A stretch of 64,000 nt of DNA from Acidobacteriota bacterium (GTDB lineage: Bacteria; Acidobacteriota; Holophagae; Holophagales; Holophagaceae): NCBI GenBank assembly GCA_016213735.1, contig JACQZU010000024.1:124001-188000 (forward strand), given 5' to 3'. The notes beneath the pieces were generated by a model. It was not told where the DNA came from and made no database searches. It was given only the letters and a program-made list of their open reading frames with translations. A program made the translations under genes and the position numbers. How positions within the stretch are numbered: the first letter of the stretch is position 1; every line of letters begins with the position of its first letter. Shown here in pieces: positions 17,787 through 27,708 of the stretch.

Positions 17787-18179
17787 ATGGCGATGAACCA
17801 GCAGTACGGAACGGGCCGCCGCAAGACCAGCACCGCGCGGGTCTTCCTGCGTCCCGGCAGCGGCCGGATCAAGGTGAACGGGCGGGAGCTCGAGGTCTAT
17901 TTCCCCAATGCCGTGCTTCGAATGGTGGTCCACCAGCCCCTGGCCCTCGCGGACCTCGAGGGCAAATTCGACCTCCACGTCACCGTGGGCGGCGGCGGTC
18001 CTTCCGGACAGGCTGCGGCCATCCGGCTGGGCGTCAGCAGGGCCCTGCTCCGCTACAACGAGCAGCTCAAGGCCTCCCTCCGGGCTGCGGGCCTCCTCAC
18101 CCGCGATCCGCGCATGAAGGAACGCAAGAAGCCCGGCCTGAAGGCTGCGCGCCGCCGCTTCCAGTTCAGCAAGCGTTGA
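17787..18179 (+). CDS. rpsI: Ribosomal protein S9 (uS9)
   Basis: 130 residues with the GAGAGG ribosome site 8 bp before the ATG. The start [17 protein letters not shown], the [21 protein letters not shown] core and the basic tail ending FQFSKR, which reaches the ribosomal P site, are all normal. It is co-transcribed with rplM. Confidence 0.98.
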   Translation: MAMNQQYGTGRRKTSTARVFLRPGSGRIKVNGRELEVYFPNAVLRMVVHQPLALADLEGKFDLHVTVGGGGPSGQAAAIRLGVSRALLRYNEQLKASLRAAGLLTRDPRMKERKKPGLKAARRRFQFSKR

Positions 18180-18227
18180 TTTCTTTTCTATTCGTCGAAA
18201 CGCTTTAATTTTCAGCAGTTTATGAAT

Positions 18228-18261
18228 TTATTTTTTTGCGGCGAAAGCGGCAAAAAAATAA
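18228..18261 (+). terminator. Hairpin terminator between rpsI and rpsB
   Basis: TTATTTTTTTGCGGC (18228-18242) and GCGGCAAAAAAATAA (18247-18261) pair around a GAAA loop with one G-G mismatch. The stem is symmetrical, so it carries a T-run on both strands. It lies in the AT-rich 170-bp gap between rpsI and rpsB, which probably also holds the rpsB promoter; no single promoter there is convincing. Confidence 0.6.
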
Positions 18262-18350
18262 CGGGCCGCCGCAGGCGGTCGAATCGGGGCGGAACCCGCC
18301 CTTCATCCCCAACCGCGGGACCGTCCCGCAACGATTGAGGAGGCCATTCC

Positions 18351-19109
18351 ATGGCTGCCATCCAGATGAAGGAACTGCTCGAAGCCGGCGTCCACTTCGG
18401 GCACCAGACCAAGCGCTGGAACCCCAAGATGAAGAAGTACATCTTCGGGGCCCGCAACAGCATTTACATCATCGACCTGCAGAAGACCCTCCGCCTCTGG
18501 AACCAGGCCTCCACCTTCCTCACCCGTGCGGCCACCGAGGGCAAGACCTTCCTCTTCGTGGCCACCAAGCCCCAGGCCCAGGACGTCATCCGGGAGCAGG
18601 CGGAGCGCTGCGGCGCCTACTACGTGAACAACCGCTGGCTCGGCGGCATGCTCACGAACTTCGCCACCATCAAGCGCTCCCTGGAGAAGCTGCGGGAGAT
18701 GGAGGCCACCCTCACGGATCCCGCCAAGACCGCCTCCATGAGCAAGAAGGAGATCCTCCACCTCAACCGGGCCAAGGCCAAGCTCGAGGCCTCCTTCGCC
18801 GGCATCCGCGAGATGCGCCAGGTCCCCGACGTGATCTTCGTGATCGATCCGCACCGCGAGGACATCGCCGTGACCGAAGCCAACGTCCTGGGGATCCCGG
18901 TGGTGGGCGTGGTGGACACGAACTGCGACCCGGACAAGATCAACTTCGTGATCCCCGGCAATGACGATGCGATCCGCTCCATCCTGCTGTTCGCCGAGCG
19001 CGTGGCCGATTCCATCCTGGAGGGCCGCCAGTCCTTCAAGGACAAGGCCGACACCGCCGGCATGAAGGCCATGATGGCCGAGAAGGTCCATGAGGGTGCC
19101 GAGGCCTGA
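18351..19109 (+). CDS. rpsB: Ribosomal protein S2 (uS2)
   Basis: 252 residues with a GAGGAGG ribosome site. The family start MKELLEAGVHFGHQTKRWNPKM and the segments NRWLGGMLTNFATI and GIPVVGVVDTNCDP are intact. It is the head protein of the small subunit. The rpsB-tsf order is the common bacterial arrangement. Confidence 0.98.
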   Translation: MAAIQMKELLEAGVHFGHQTKRWNPKMKKYIFGARNSIYIIDLQKTLRLWNQASTFLTRAATEGKTFLFVATKPQAQDVIREQAERCGAYYVNNRWLGGMLTNFATIKRSLEKLREMEATLTDPAKTASMSKKEILHLNRAKAKLEASFAGIREMRQVPDVIFVIDPHREDIAVTEANVLGIPVVGVVDTNCDPDKINFVIPGNDDAIRSILLFAERVADSILEGRQSFKDKADTAGMKAMMAEKVHEGAEA

Positions 19110-19203
19110 CACCCGGCTGGGCCCCGACCCGGGGCGGACCCCGCAGGGGGGAGCTTGTTCCGGCGCGGGGCATTGAACCAACCAACGATTCGAGGAGCAC
19201 GAC

Positions 19204-19863
19204 ATGGCATTCACCGCCCAGGACGTGAAGGCGCTGCGCGAGGCCACGGGCCTCGGGATGATGGACTGCAAGAAGGCCATGGAGGAGAACGACGGCAACA
19301 TGGAGAAGGCCATCGAATGGCTCCGCAAGAAAGGCCTTGCCGCCGCCGAGAAGAAGGCCGACCGCGTGGCGGCCGAAGGGATCGTGGAAGCCTACATCCA
19401 CCCCGGAGGCCGCGTGGGCGTCCTGGTGGAGGTCAACTGCGAGACGGACTTCGTGGCCAAGGCGGAGGGCTTCCAGCGCTTCGTCAAGGAGATCGCCATG
19501 CACGTGGCGGCGGCCGACCCGGCCCCGCGCTTCGTGGACAAGAGCGAGGTGACGGCCGACTTCATCGAGAAGGAGAAGGACATCGCCCGGGCCCAGGCCC
19601 TGGCCACCGGCAAGCCCGAGGCCATCGTCGAGAAGATCGTCGAGGGCAAGATGAACAGCATCTACAAGGACGTCTGCCTGCTCGAACAGCCCTTCATCAT
19701 GAACCCCGACCTGACCGTGCAGCAGTACCTGTCCTCCAAGATCGCCGAGATCGGCGAGAAGCTGGCGGTCCGCCGCTTCCAGAAGTTCGTCATGGGGGAG
19801 GGCCTGGAGAAGCGCAAGGACAACTTCGCCGAGGAAGTGGCAGCCCAGATGGGCACGAAGTGA
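19204..19863 (+). CDS. tsf: Elongation factor Ts
   Basis: 219 residues, the short form of the family. It releases GDP from EF-Tu. The N-terminal UBA-like domain has [16 protein letters not shown], followed by the TDFV core segment ([12 protein letters not shown]), which contacts EF-Tu. An AGGAG site lies just before the ATG. The gene ends 97 bp before a strong terminator at 19960. Confidence 0.98.
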   Translation: MAFTAQDVKALREATGLGMMDCKKAMEENDGNMEKAIEWLRKKGLAAAEKKADRVAAEGIVEAYIHPGGRVGVLVEVNCETDFVAKAEGFQRFVKEIAMHVAAADPAPRFVDKSEVTADFIEKEKDIARAQALATGKPEAIVEKIVEGKMNSIYKDVCLLEQPFIMNPDLTVQQYLSSKIAEIGEKLAVRRFQKFVMGEGLEKRKDNFAEEVAAQMGTK

Positions 19864-19867
19864 TGTT

Positions 19868-19900
19868 CCGGGGGGCACCGCCTTCGGCTCGGCCCCCCGG
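19868..19900. repeat. Strong palindrome after tsf
   Basis: CCGGGGGGC (19868-19876) and GCCCCCCGG (19892-19900) form a perfect 9-bp stem directly after the tsf stop. No T-run follows. It may protect the mRNA 3' end or be a REP-like element; I see no second copy in the window. Confidence 0.5.
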
Positions 19901-19959
19901 ACCCCACTCGCTCAGGCCGGGCCGAGCCCGTCCTTCGCTTCCGAACCGTTTTCCACCAG

Positions 19960-19989
19960 AATGGAGCAGCATCCAGCTGCTCCATTTTT
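19960..19989 (+). terminator. Rho-independent terminator of rpsB-tsf
   Basis: The arms ATGGAGCAGC (19961-19970) and GCTGCTCCAT (19976-19985) form a perfect 10-bp stem with loop ATCCA, followed by a run of T. The T-run ends 16 bp before the pyrH ATG. pyrH therefore either has its own promoter overlapping this site or depends on read-through. Confidence 0.85.
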
Positions 19990-20005
19990 GCGCCCGGAGC
20001 CTCCC

Positions 20006-20710
20006 ATGAAGTACCGCCGCATCCTCCTCAAGCTCTCCGGCGAAGCCCTCATGGGCGACCAGAAGGGGGGCATCGATCCGGGCGTCGTGTCCATGGTCGG
20101 GGAGCAGGTGAAGGAGATCCGGAAGCTGGGCGTGGACGTGGGCCTGGTGATCGGCGGGGGCAACATCTTCCGCGGCGTCGCCGGAGCCACCAAGGGCATG
20201 GACCGCGTCACCGCGGACCACATGGGGATGCTGGCCACCATGATCAATGCCCTGGCGCTCCAGGACGCCCTGGAGCAGAAGGGCGTGCAGACCCGCGTGC
20301 TCAGCGGCATCGAAATGCCCAAGGTGGCGGAGAGCTACATCCGGCGGCGGGCGGTGCGGCACCTGGAGAAGGGCCGCGTGGTGATCTTCGGCAGCGGGAC
20401 CGGGAACCCCTACTTCAGCACGGACACGGCCGCGGCCCTGCGGGCCAACGAGATCAACGCCGACATCGTCATGAAGGCCACCAAGGTGGACGGAGTCTAC
20501 TCCTCGGATCCCATGAAGGATCCCGGAGCCCGGAAGTTCGACCGCATCAGCTACCAGGAGGTCCTGGAGAAGGGCCTCAAGGTGATGGACGCCGCCGCCA
20601 TCGCCCTCTGCATGGACAACAGGCTGCCGATCATCATCTTCGACCTCAACGTGCCCGGGAACCTCGTGGCGGCCGTGAAGGGGGACGTGGTGGGGACCCT
20701 GGTGGGCTGA
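20006..20710 (+). CDS. pyrH: UMP kinase
   Basis: 234 residues from ATG 20006, preceded by CGGAG. It phosphorylates UMP to UDP and belongs to the amino-acid-kinase fold. The start [15 protein letters not shown], the GGGNIFRG nucleotide loop and the [17 protein letters not shown] segment are typical. Gene order tsf-pyrH is common; frr does not follow here, as purE lies convergent 16 bp away. Confidence 0.97.
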   Translation: MKYRRILLKLSGEALMGDQKGGIDPGVVSMVGEQVKEIRKLGVDVGLVIGGGNIFRGVAGATKGMDRVTADHMGMLATMINALALQDALEQKGVQTRVLSGIEMPKVAESYIRRRAVRHLEKGRVVIFGSGTGNPYFSTDTAAALRANEINADIVMKATKVDGVYSSDPMKDPGARKFDRISYQEVLEKGLKVMDAAAIALCMDNRLPIIIFDLNVPGNLVAAVKGDVVGTLVG

Positions 20711-20726
20711 GGGCCCGGGAACGGCA

Positions 20727-21221
20727 TCAAAGTTTGGGTCGGGGGGCGCCCAGCACCTTTTCCTTCTGTTTCTCCCGGTAGGAGGACAGCTTCTGGGCCA
20801 GGAGGGGGTCCGACAGGGCCAGGATGGCTGCGGCGAAAAGGGCCGCATTGACCGCGCCGGCCTTCCCGATGGCCAGGGTTCCCACGGGAATGCCCGCCGG
20901 CATCTGGACGATGGAGAGCAGGGAGTCCATCCCATTCAGCGCCTTGCTCTGGACGGGCACGCCCAGGACGGGAAGGGGCGTGAGGGCCGCCGTGACCCCG
21001 GGAAGGTGGGCCGCCCCTCCCGCCCCGGCGATGACGACCTTGAGTCCGCGGCCCTGGGCTTCCTGGCAGTAGGCCTGGTGCCGCTCGGGAGTGCGGTGCG
21101 CGCTGATGACCTCCACCTCGAAGGGGATTCCCAACTGCTTCAGGGTCTCCGCCGAGTGGATCATGGTGTCCCAGTCCGAACTGGAGCCCATGATGATTCC
21201 GACCTTGGGCGCGGCTTCCAT
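20727..21221 (-). CDS. purE: N5-carboxyaminoimidazole ribonucleotide mutase
   Basis: 164 residues from ATG 21221, which has a CGGAGG ribosome site. It moves the carboxyl group from N5-CAIR to C4 in purine synthesis. The class I signature [13 protein letters not shown], the catalytic SAHRTPE and the [11 protein letters not shown] loop are all intact. purK is not adjacent. The 241 bp upstream (21222-21462) hold no gene. A possible -10 box TAGAAT (minus strand, 21247-21242) is visible but has no good -35. Confidence 0.97.
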   Translation of the reverse strand: MEAAPKVGIIMGSSSDWDTMIHSAETLKQLGIPFEVEVISAHRTPERHQAYCQEAQGRGLKVVIAGAGGAAHLPGVTAALTPLPVLGVPVQSKALNGMDSLLSIVQMPAGIPVGTLAIGKAGAVNAALFAAAILALSDPLLAQKLSSYREKQKEKVLGAPRPKL

Positions 21222-21462
21222 GACTGCCTCCGGAAGGCCCCATTCTAGAGCACACCTCCCATAACCGCTGTTGGAAGGGAACGCCGGCGAGGGCCGCCCC
21301 TCCTGCGGGGCTTGGTTCCTTTGGGGTCTGCCTGGAAGGGCATGTTTGGGCAACCCACCCAGGAAGGTGACCGACCTCCCCGGGACCTTGGGCCAAACGC
21401 TGTTTCGCCTCCGCACGCCGTGGTCCTCGTTCCTCAGGCGGGCGATGGGCGGCCGGGTCCGC

Positions 21463-24072
21463 CTAGGCGCCGGGTGCCAGGGCCTCTGCGACGGCGCGGA
21501 GGAGGTCCCTTCCCCTGTAGGGCTTCTGGAGGAATCCGGACAGCTGGCCTTCGCCGAAGGCCTCTCCGGCCTCCTGTCCACCCCACCCGCTGGCCAGGAT
21601 GACCTTCAGGTCGGCACGCAGTTGACGCAGGCGGCGGAAGCATTCCCGGCCGTCCATCACCGGCATGGTGAGGTCCAGGAGCACGAGGGAGAAGGCATCG
21701 GGGCCCTCCAGGAAGCGTTCGATCGCCACGGCCCCGTTCTGGGCCCAGACCACCTCGTGACCGGCCCGCTGGAGGATCTGCATGGTGGCCTCGGCCAGAG
21801 CCTCCTCATCCTCCACCAGCAGGATCCGGGAACCCCCCGAGGCAGGGAGCGGCGCTTGGGACCCCGAATTCCCTCGGGCGGGGGGAGGGGCCGCCGGGGA
21901 CGGCTGGGCGGGGAAAAAGACCCTGAAACGACTCCCCTTCCCGGGTTCGCTCTCCACCTGGATGGCGCCCCGGTGACCCTGCACGATGCCCTGCATGGCA
22001 GCCAGCCCCAGGCCCCGCCCTGCGAACTTCGTGCTGAAGAAGGGATCGAAAATCTTGGCCAGGGTGGCTTCGTCCATCCCCCGGCCCTGGTCGGCAACCT
22101 CAAGGCACACGAAGGACCCGGGGGCGGTTCCCTGGGCCGCCGCGAGCCCGTGGAGATCCGCGGCGCCGAGAAGCCGGGTGGAAGTCCGGATCTTGATTTC
22201 CCCGGGACCTTCCATGGCCTCGGCCGCATTGGTCACCAGGTTCATCACGACCTGGTGGAGCTGGCCGGCGTCCCCCTGGATGGTGGGCAGGGGCTCCTGG
22301 AGTTCCAGCCTGATGGCGGTGTCCTTGGAAACGGACACATCCAGGAGGCTGCGGATGTCCCGCACGTGCTGGTTCAGGTCCAGGGGCTCGACCACGAAGG
22401 TCCCTCGCCCAGAGTATGCCAGCAGCTGCCTCGAGAGGTTCGCCGCATGCAGGGTCGTCTCCCGGATCGTCTCGATGTGCCGGCGTCCGGGGTGGTCCGC
22501 CGGAAGACTCCCTTTCGCTAGGCTGACATGACCGAGGACGGCACCGAGCAGGTTGTTGAAATCGTGGGCGATGCCCCCCGCCAGGAGCCCCAGGCTCTCC
22601 AGACGCTGGGTTTCGAACATCTTCCGTTCGATCTGGAGGCGGGCCTCCACCGCCCGGACCCGTTCGGTGACGTCGAACACCGTGGCCATTCCCAGCGTCC
22701 GTTCGCCCCAGGCGATCTTCCCTGCCGTGAAGTCCACCCAGTGAACCTCCCCCTCCCCGTCCACCAGGCGGAATTCGTAGGTCTCAGATACCTGTTCTCC
22801 GCGGATCCTCGCCAGGCCCCGCTGCTTGACCATGTCGCGGTCATGGGGATGGACGAAGCTCCAGAAGGGTTTCCCGAGAATGTCGTCCACCTTCATTTTC
22901 ATGAACTGGCATCCGAAATCGTTCACGTACTCGATGACATCCGAATAGAGGACGATGATGCACGCCGTGGTATTGGCGAGCATGCGGAACCGGGTCTCGC
23001 TGTCCCGAAGCGCTCGGGCGAGTTCCTCAGCCCTGCCCCGGGCGAGCTGCTGGGTGCGCACGAAGGCGAAGAGGAGCCCTGTGAACACCAATCCCGTGGC
23101 CAGAATCGTGGGGGGCCCCCAATCCCCGAACCCCTTCCCGAAACCCGGCAAGGCTGTGCATTGCATCACCCAGATCCGCTGACCAATGGGGAATTCCACC
23201 GCCCGCTCGAAGCCCCATCCTCCGGCCGGGAATTCCGCGGGGTAGGTGTCCAGCAGCCGGGGACCGCCGCCCGCGGCCCTGTCTTCCACACGGATGGCGA
23301 TGTCCCGGGTGTCCCGGGCCGCCCCTCCGATGAGAAGGTCCGAGAGGAAGGATCCGTACACGACCCCCTGCACGGCGGCCTCACGTTCTTCTGGGGTTGC
23401 GGCGGGCAGGTTGCGCTTGTAAACGGGCAGGTAGAGGATCACCCCGGGGTGCTGATCATAGAGCTCCGTATCCTGCCCCCGGAGGGTGACGGGCCGGGTG
23501 GCGGCGACGGTCCCCGTGCGCACCGCCCGGAGAAGGGCCTCCGCCCTGAGCGGCTCAAAGGCCAGGTCAATCCCGAGGAGTTCGTTCCTGAAATTCAGAA
23601 GTTCCGGTTCCATGAAAAGGAGCGGGAAATGGAGAGGCCGGGGCTGGAGGGGCTTTTCCCCGTGAAGGCGGACCGGGAGGCCCCAGAGTTCGGTGGCCCT
23701 CGCCTCGAAGGCCCGGGTCTCCCCTTCCCGCACGACGGCCGCATAACCCAGGCTGCGCATCCCGGGAAAGCGCTGCCTGGGGTTGAGGCGGCGAACGAAG
23801 GCCTTCCAGTGTTCCTGCCTCACGGTTCCCGAGGCGTCAAAGAGCCCGTAGCAGCCTTCCATGGCCACCACGGGGGCTTCCAGCCGGCCCCGGAGGTTTT
23901 CCTGGATCCGCTGTACTTCCGCCTCGAAGGCCGCCCGTGCCTCCCGCCGAACCTGCCGGGAAGCGTAGCTCCACAGCGCGAGGGTAAGGAGCAGGCCCGC
24001 AAGAAGGGCGAACCAGGGAGCCGGGCCGGAACGGGGCCGACCCTGGAGGCCTGGAATGGTGGGCATGGACAT
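21463..24072 (-). CDS. Hybrid sensor histidine kinase (CHASE-PAS-HisKA-HATPase-REC)
   Basis: About 869 residues if started at ATG 24072; ATGs at 24066 and 24084 are alternatives, and none has a clear ribosome site. A membrane helix (about 16-34) precedes a periplasmic CHASE domain (about 60-240), then a second helix (about 300-320) and a PAS domain (about 335-450). The kinase core has the phospho-acceptor His near 502 in [11 protein letters not shown] and intact G-box glycines ([22 protein letters not shown]). A C-terminal receiver domain (about 748-868) has its Asp near 799 in [12 protein letters not shown]. It probably autophosphorylates and passes phosphate to its own receiver. No output regulator is adjacent. 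The signal is unknown. Confidence 0.9.
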   Translation of the reverse strand: MSMPTIPGLQGRPRSGPAPWFALLAGLLLTLALWSYASRQVRREARAAFEAEVQRIQENLRGRLEAPVVAMEGCYGLFDASGTVRQEHWKAFVRRLNPRQRFPGMRSLGYAAVVREGETRAFEARATELWGLPVRLHGEKPLQPRPLHFPLLFMEPELLNFRNELLGIDLAFEPLRAEALLRAVRTGTVAATRPVTLRGQDTELYDQHPGVILYLPVYKRNLPAATPEEREAAVQGVVYGSFLSDLLIGGAARDTRDIAIRVEDRAAGGGPRLLDTYPAEFPAGGWGFERAVEFPIGQRIWVMQCTALPGFGKGFGDWGPPTILATGLVFTGLLFAFVRTQQLARGRAEELARALRDSETRFRMLANTTACIIVLYSDVIEYVNDFGCQFMKMKVDDILGKPFWSFVHPHDRDMVKQRGLARIRGEQVSETYEFRLVDGEGEVHWVDFTAGKIAWGERTLGMATVFDVTERVRAVEARLQIERKMFETQRLESLGLLAGGIAHDFNNLLGAVLGHVSLAKGSLPADHPGRRHIETIRETTLHAANLSRQLLAYSGRGTFVVEPLDLNQHVRDIRSLLDVSVSKDTAIRLELQEPLPTIQGDAGQLHQVVMNLVTNAAEAMEGPGEIKIRTSTRLLGAADLHGLAAAQGTAPGSFVCLEVADQGRGMDEATLAKIFDPFFSTKFAGRGLGLAAMQGIVQGHRGAIQVESEPGKGSRFRVFFPAQPSPAAPPPARGNSGSQAPLPASGGSRILLVEDEEALAEATMQILQRAGHEVVWAQNGAVAIERFLEGPDAFSLVLLDLTMPVMDGRECFRRLRQLRADLKVILASGWGGQEAGEAFGEGQLSGFLQKPYRGRDLLRAVAEALAPGA

Positions 24073-24124
24073 CGGAACCCACATTGTGCCCGAGCGGCCG
24101 GAGTGCCGCTGGCAGACTTGCTCC

Positions 24125-25462
24125 ATGGAAATCCTCCGCCGCATCCCCGAGACTCGGGTCCTGGTGGGACCCGAGGACCTGGAACCCTACCGCCGGGACG
24201 AAAGCCATGTGGCGGGGTCCGCCCCCCTGGCGGTCGTGCAGCCCCGGAGCCGGGCCGCCCTGCGGGAATTGGTCCGGGTGGCGGCCGCGGAGGGCTGGGG
24301 GCTGGTTCCTCGCGGGGCGGGCACCGGCAAGGCGGGGGGCTGCGTCCCCACACCGGGGACCGTGGTGGTGGACCTCTCCGCCTGGCCCCGGGAGATGGTC
24401 CTCTCACGGACCGACCTCACCCTGAGGGCCTCCGCCAGCGCGTCCTTGAGGGAGGTCAAGGCCGCCGCGGCCAAGGGCGGGCTCTTCTACCCTCCGGACC
24501 CCAATTCCTGGGAGTCCTGCGCCTTCGGGGGCACCCTGGCCACCAACGCCGGGGGCCCCAACGCCTGCAAGTACGGCATGACCCGCCACTGGGTGCTGGC
24601 CGTGGAGGCCCTGATGGCCGACGGGGAGGTCCACGCCTTCGGCATCGGGTCGGTCAAATCCAACACCGGGCCCAGCCTGGCCCAGCTCCTGGTGGGCAGC
24701 GAGGGGATCTTCGGGATCATTCTGGGGGCCACCGTCCGGCTCCTGCCGGCTCCGACGGATTTCCTCACCCTGCTTCTCCCCGCCCAGAGCTGGACCGACC
24801 TGCTGGACGTACCGGAGCGTCTCTTCGCCTCGGGACTCCTGCCCTCGGCCTTCGAGTTCTTCGATCCCGCCGTGCTGGAAGACCTGCGCCGCCACGGCCC
24901 CGAGGAGGCCCGGCGCCTGCCGGGCGAGGCCCTGGCGGTCCTGGAATTCGACGACCGGGGCTGCACCGCGGAGCCCTTTCTCGCAGCCCTGACGGAGCTT
25001 CTGGGCCCCATCGCCCAAGGACTCCAGCTGGCCACGGACGCCCGCCAGCGGGAGGCCATCTGGTCCGTCCGGCGCAAAACCTCCGCCCACCTCAAGGAGC
25101 GCTATCCGAAAAAGGTCAGCGAGGACATCGTGGTCCCCCGCTCCCGCATCCGGGACTTCTTCGAGGGCCTGGGGCGCCTGGAAATCCCCGCCGTCACCTA
25201 CGGCCACCTGGGCGACGGGAACCTGCACACCAACCTCCTGGCCGCAGGGGAGACGGATCCCCAGGCGCTGGAGGGCCAACTCATGGATCTTTTCCGCCTG
25301 TGCCTCTCCCTGGGGGGCGGCCTCAGCGGCGAGCACGGCATCGGCCTCGCCAAGCGCGACGCCTTCCTCCGCCTCTCGGACCCCTACCAGGTCGAGGCCC
25401 TGCGCGGGATCAAGCGGGCCCTGGACCCGAAGGGGATCTTCAACCCGGGGAAGGTGATCTAG
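24125..25462 (+). CDS. FAD-linked oxidase (GlcD / D-lactate dehydrogenase type)
   Basis: 445 residues from ATG 24125. The FAD-binding PCMH domain has VPRGAGTGKAGGC (about 60-72) and FGGTLATNAGGPNACKYG (about 137-154). The C-terminal FAD-oxidase domain has YGHLGDGNLHTNLL and GLSGEHGIGLAKR with the conserved His residues. The family oxidises 2-hydroxy acids (glycolate, D-lactate, 2-hydroxyglutarate). The exact substrate is not deducible, and no GlcE/GlcF partners are present. It starts 52 bp from the divergent hybrid kinase and ends 3 bp from the convergent thrC stop. Confidence 0.9.
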   Translation: MEILRRIPETRVLVGPEDLEPYRRDESHVAGSAPLAVVQPRSRAALRELVRVAAAEGWGLVPRGAGTGKAGGCVPTPGTVVVDLSAWPREMVLSRTDLTLRASASASLREVKAAAAKGGLFYPPDPNSWESCAFGGTLATNAGGPNACKYGMTRHWVLAVEALMADGEVHAFGIGSVKSNTGPSLAQLLVGSEGIFGIILGATVRLLPAPTDFLTLLLPAQSWTDLLDVPERLFASGLLPSAFEFFDPAVLEDLRRHGPEEARRLPGEALAVLEFDDRGCTAEPFLAALTELLGPIAQGLQLATDARQREAIWSVRRKTSAHLKERYPKKVSEDIVVPRSRIRDFFEGLGRLEIPAVTYGHLGDGNLHTNLLAAGETDPQALEGQLMDLFRLCLSLGGGLSGEHGIGLAKRDAFLRLSDPYQVEALRGIKRALDPKGIFNPGKVI

Positions 25463-25465
25463 GCG

Positions 25466-26752
25466 CTAACCCAGCGCCGCCTTCAGCGCCTCGAAATCGT
25501 TGGGAAGATCCTTCGAGAGCAGGGGCTTCGCCACGGCCTGCGCCAGCGCGGCGGGCAATTCGACCTCCGTGCCGAGGATCGGTCCCAGGCGGTCGGCGAA
25601 CTTGGCGGGGTGGGCGGTGCCCAGGAAGAGGCCCGTCTCGGTGATGCCCAGCCGCTCCCGCATGACGCCGTAGGCCACGGCGGCGTGGGGATCCGCCTGG
25701 TAGCCCAGGCCCTTCAACTCCCGGAGCACGAAGCCGGTCTCCGCGTCGGAGAGGTGGCCCCAGCGGAAGGCCTGGCGAAGGGCGGAAGGGTCGTCGCCGT
25801 GCAGCCGGGAGATCCGCTCCCAGTTGTTCGGCGCCCCCACGTCCATGGCGTTGGAAAGGGTCTCCACGGAGGCCCGGGGGCTGTACGCCCCGCCGTCCAG
25901 GTAGTCCGGCACGGTGGTGTTGGCGTTGGTGGCGATGACGAAGGCCCGCACGGGCAGGCCCATGCGGTGGGCCAGCACGCCGGCGCAGAGGTTTCCGAAA
26001 TTGCCGCTGGGCACCACGAAGACGGGAGGATCGCCGATCCCCGCGTCCCGCAGGAGGGCGACCCCATCCCAGTAGTAGAGCACCTGGGCCAGGAGGCGGG
26101 CGATGTTGATGCTGTTGGCGGAGGTGAGGCCGAGCCGGGCGCTGAGCTCGGCGTCCGCGAAGGCCGCCTTGGCCAGGGCCTGGCAGTCGTCGAAGCTCCC
26201 GTCCACCGCCAGGGCCTGGACGTTGCCGCCCAGGGTGGCGAACTGGCGCTCCTGCAGCTCCGAGATGCGGCCCTTGGGGTAGAGCACCACGGCCCGGAAT
26301 CCCGGCAGACCGTGGAAGGCCGATGCCACCGCGCTGCCCGTGTCGCCGCTGGTGGCCGTGAGGATGGTGCGGTCCTTTCCGTCCCGGGCCCGCAGCCAGG
26401 CCAGCACCCGGGCCAGGAATCGGGCGCCGAAATCCTTGAAGGCCAGGGTGGGCCCGTGGAAGAGCTCCAAGGCGTAGCAGCGGGGGGCCACCCGCACGAG
26501 GGAGACGGGAAAATCGAAGGCTGAGGCGGAGATGGCGCCCAGGTCGTCCAGGCCCATCTCGTCCCCCAGGAGGCGCCCGAGGATCTCCTTCCGCCGCGCC
26601 TGGGGAGACAGGTGCTCCAGGAGGTGGTCCGGGTCCGCGAAGCAGGGGACGGGGTCGGGCAGGTAGAGTCCCCCCCCCGGCGCCAGGCTGCGCCCCACGG
26701 CCTCCAGGAAGGTGGCGCGGTGCTTCGGGTCCCGGGTGCTGACGAGGCGCAT
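25466..26752 (-). CDS. thrC: Threonine synthase
   Basis: 428 residues. It converts O-phosphohomoserine to threonine with PLP. The PLP lysine is in the segment GPTLAFKDFGARF (about 100-112). ATSGDTGSAVASAF and the GNFGNLCAG phosphate-binding loop are intact. Its ATG overlaps the thrB stop by 1 bp (TGATG), so it is the last gene of a coupled thrABC operon. Confidence 0.97.
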   Translation of the reverse strand: MRLVSTRDPKHRATFLEAVGRSLAPGGGLYLPDPVPCFADPDHLLEHLSPQARRKEILGRLLGDEMGLDDLGAISASAFDFPVSLVRVAPRCYALELFHGPTLAFKDFGARFLARVLAWLRARDGKDRTILTATSGDTGSAVASAFHGLPGFRAVVLYPKGRISELQERQFATLGGNVQALAVDGSFDDCQALAKAAFADAELSARLGLTSANSINIARLLAQVLYYWDGVALLRDAGIGDPPVFVVPSGNFGNLCAGVLAHRMGLPVRAFVIATNANTTVPDYLDGGAYSPRASVETLSNAMDVGAPNNWERISRLHGDDPSALRQAFRWGHLSDAETGFVLRELKGLGYQADPHAAVAYGVMRERLGITETGLFLGTAHPAKFADRLGPILGTEVELPAALAQAVAKPLLSKDLPNDFEALKAALG

Positions 26753-27708
26753 CAGAGGATTCTCGCCCCAAGTGCGTCGAGATGACAGATCCAGGCATGG
26801 CTCTCCAGGCCGTGACCCCGGAACGCGGCCTGCATGGACCCCTGCACGGCCTCGGCCCGGTCCTCCCCGGCCACGGCGAAGGCGGAGGGTCCGCTGCCGC
26901 TGAGGCTTGCGCCGAAGGCCCCCTCCGCCAGGGCCCGGGCCTTGGCCTCGGGGAAGCCCGGAACCAGGCCCGCCCGGTGGGGCTCCACGAGCAGGTCCCG
27001 GAGGCTCAGGGCCAGCAGGGCGCGGTCCCTCGTATGGAGCGCGTGCACGAGGGCGGCGAGGTTCTGGCCCCAGGCCACGGTCTTCCCCAGGGGCACGGCC
27101 GGGGGCAGCACCGCCCGGCTGCGGGCGGTGGGAAGTTCGAAATCAGGATGCACCACCACCACCTGCAGGTCCTCGAACCAGGGCAGGGAGCGGCTGGCCA
27201 GGGGCTGCCCGGGGCGCCGGCCCGGAACGATGAGCTGCAGGCCCCCGGCGAGGCTGGGGGCCACGTTGTCCAGGTGGACGCCCCCGGAGAAGATGCCCTC
27301 CGCCCGGCCCGCCAGGTCCAGGACCTCGTTGCGGGCCAGGGGCTCGCCGGCGGCGGCCTGGAGCGCCGTCAGGGCGGCCACGATGGAGCTGGCGCTGGAG
27401 CCCAGGCCGGAATTCACTGGAAGGTTCTTGTGCAGGACGAAGCGCGCCGGCCCCGCCTCCAGGCCCCTGGACCGGAGGGCCTCGGCGTAGAGGCGGGCGG
27501 TGCGGAGGACCAGGTTGTCCTCGGGAGGACCCGGCAGGGTGGCGGCGTAGGGGCCCAGGATCTCCAGGCTGTCGGCCTCCGCGGGATGGACTTCCACCAG
27601 ATCGCCTAAAAGGCTGCCGTCCCGGGGAGCCAGGGCGGCCCCCAGGAGGTCGAAGCCCGCGGCGAAATTGCCGATGCTGGCCGGGGCGTAGGCCCGGAGG
27701 GAGCTCAT
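26752..27708 (-). CDS. thrB: Homoserine kinase
   Basis: 318 residues, GHMP kinase family. It phosphorylates homoserine before ThrC. The ATP-binding motif LPVNSGLGSSASS is clear near residue 95, and a C-terminal Gly-rich loop GASLSGSGPSAFAV is present. It overlaps thrA by 4 bp upstream (ATGA) and thrC by 1 bp downstream. Confidence 0.96.
   Translation of the reverse strand: MSSLRAYAPASIGNFAAGFDLLGAALAPRDGSLLGDLVEVHPAEADSLEILGPYAATLPGPPEDNLVLRTARLYAEALRSRGLEAGPARFVLHKNLPVNSGLGSSASSIVAALTALQAAAGEPLARNEVLDLAGRAEGIFSGGVHLDNVAPSLAGGLQLIVPGRRPGQPLASRSLPWFEDLQVVVVHPDFELPTARSRAVLPPAVPLGKTVAWGQNLAALVHALHTRDRALLALSLRDLLVEPHRAGLVPGFPEAKARALAEGAFGASLSGSGPSAFAVAGEDRAEAVQGSMQAAFRGHGLESHAWICHLDALGARIL

Noticed and set aside
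14339-17872. 1177-codon minus-strand frame opposite the TPR gene, rplM and rpsI
   Set aside because: Antisense shadow of genes with clear families; no ribosome site or domain seen.
21222-21462. Possible structured RNA or small gene upstream of purE
   Set aside because: Small hairpins can be drawn but no known riboswitch core and no coding frame with a ribosome site was seen.
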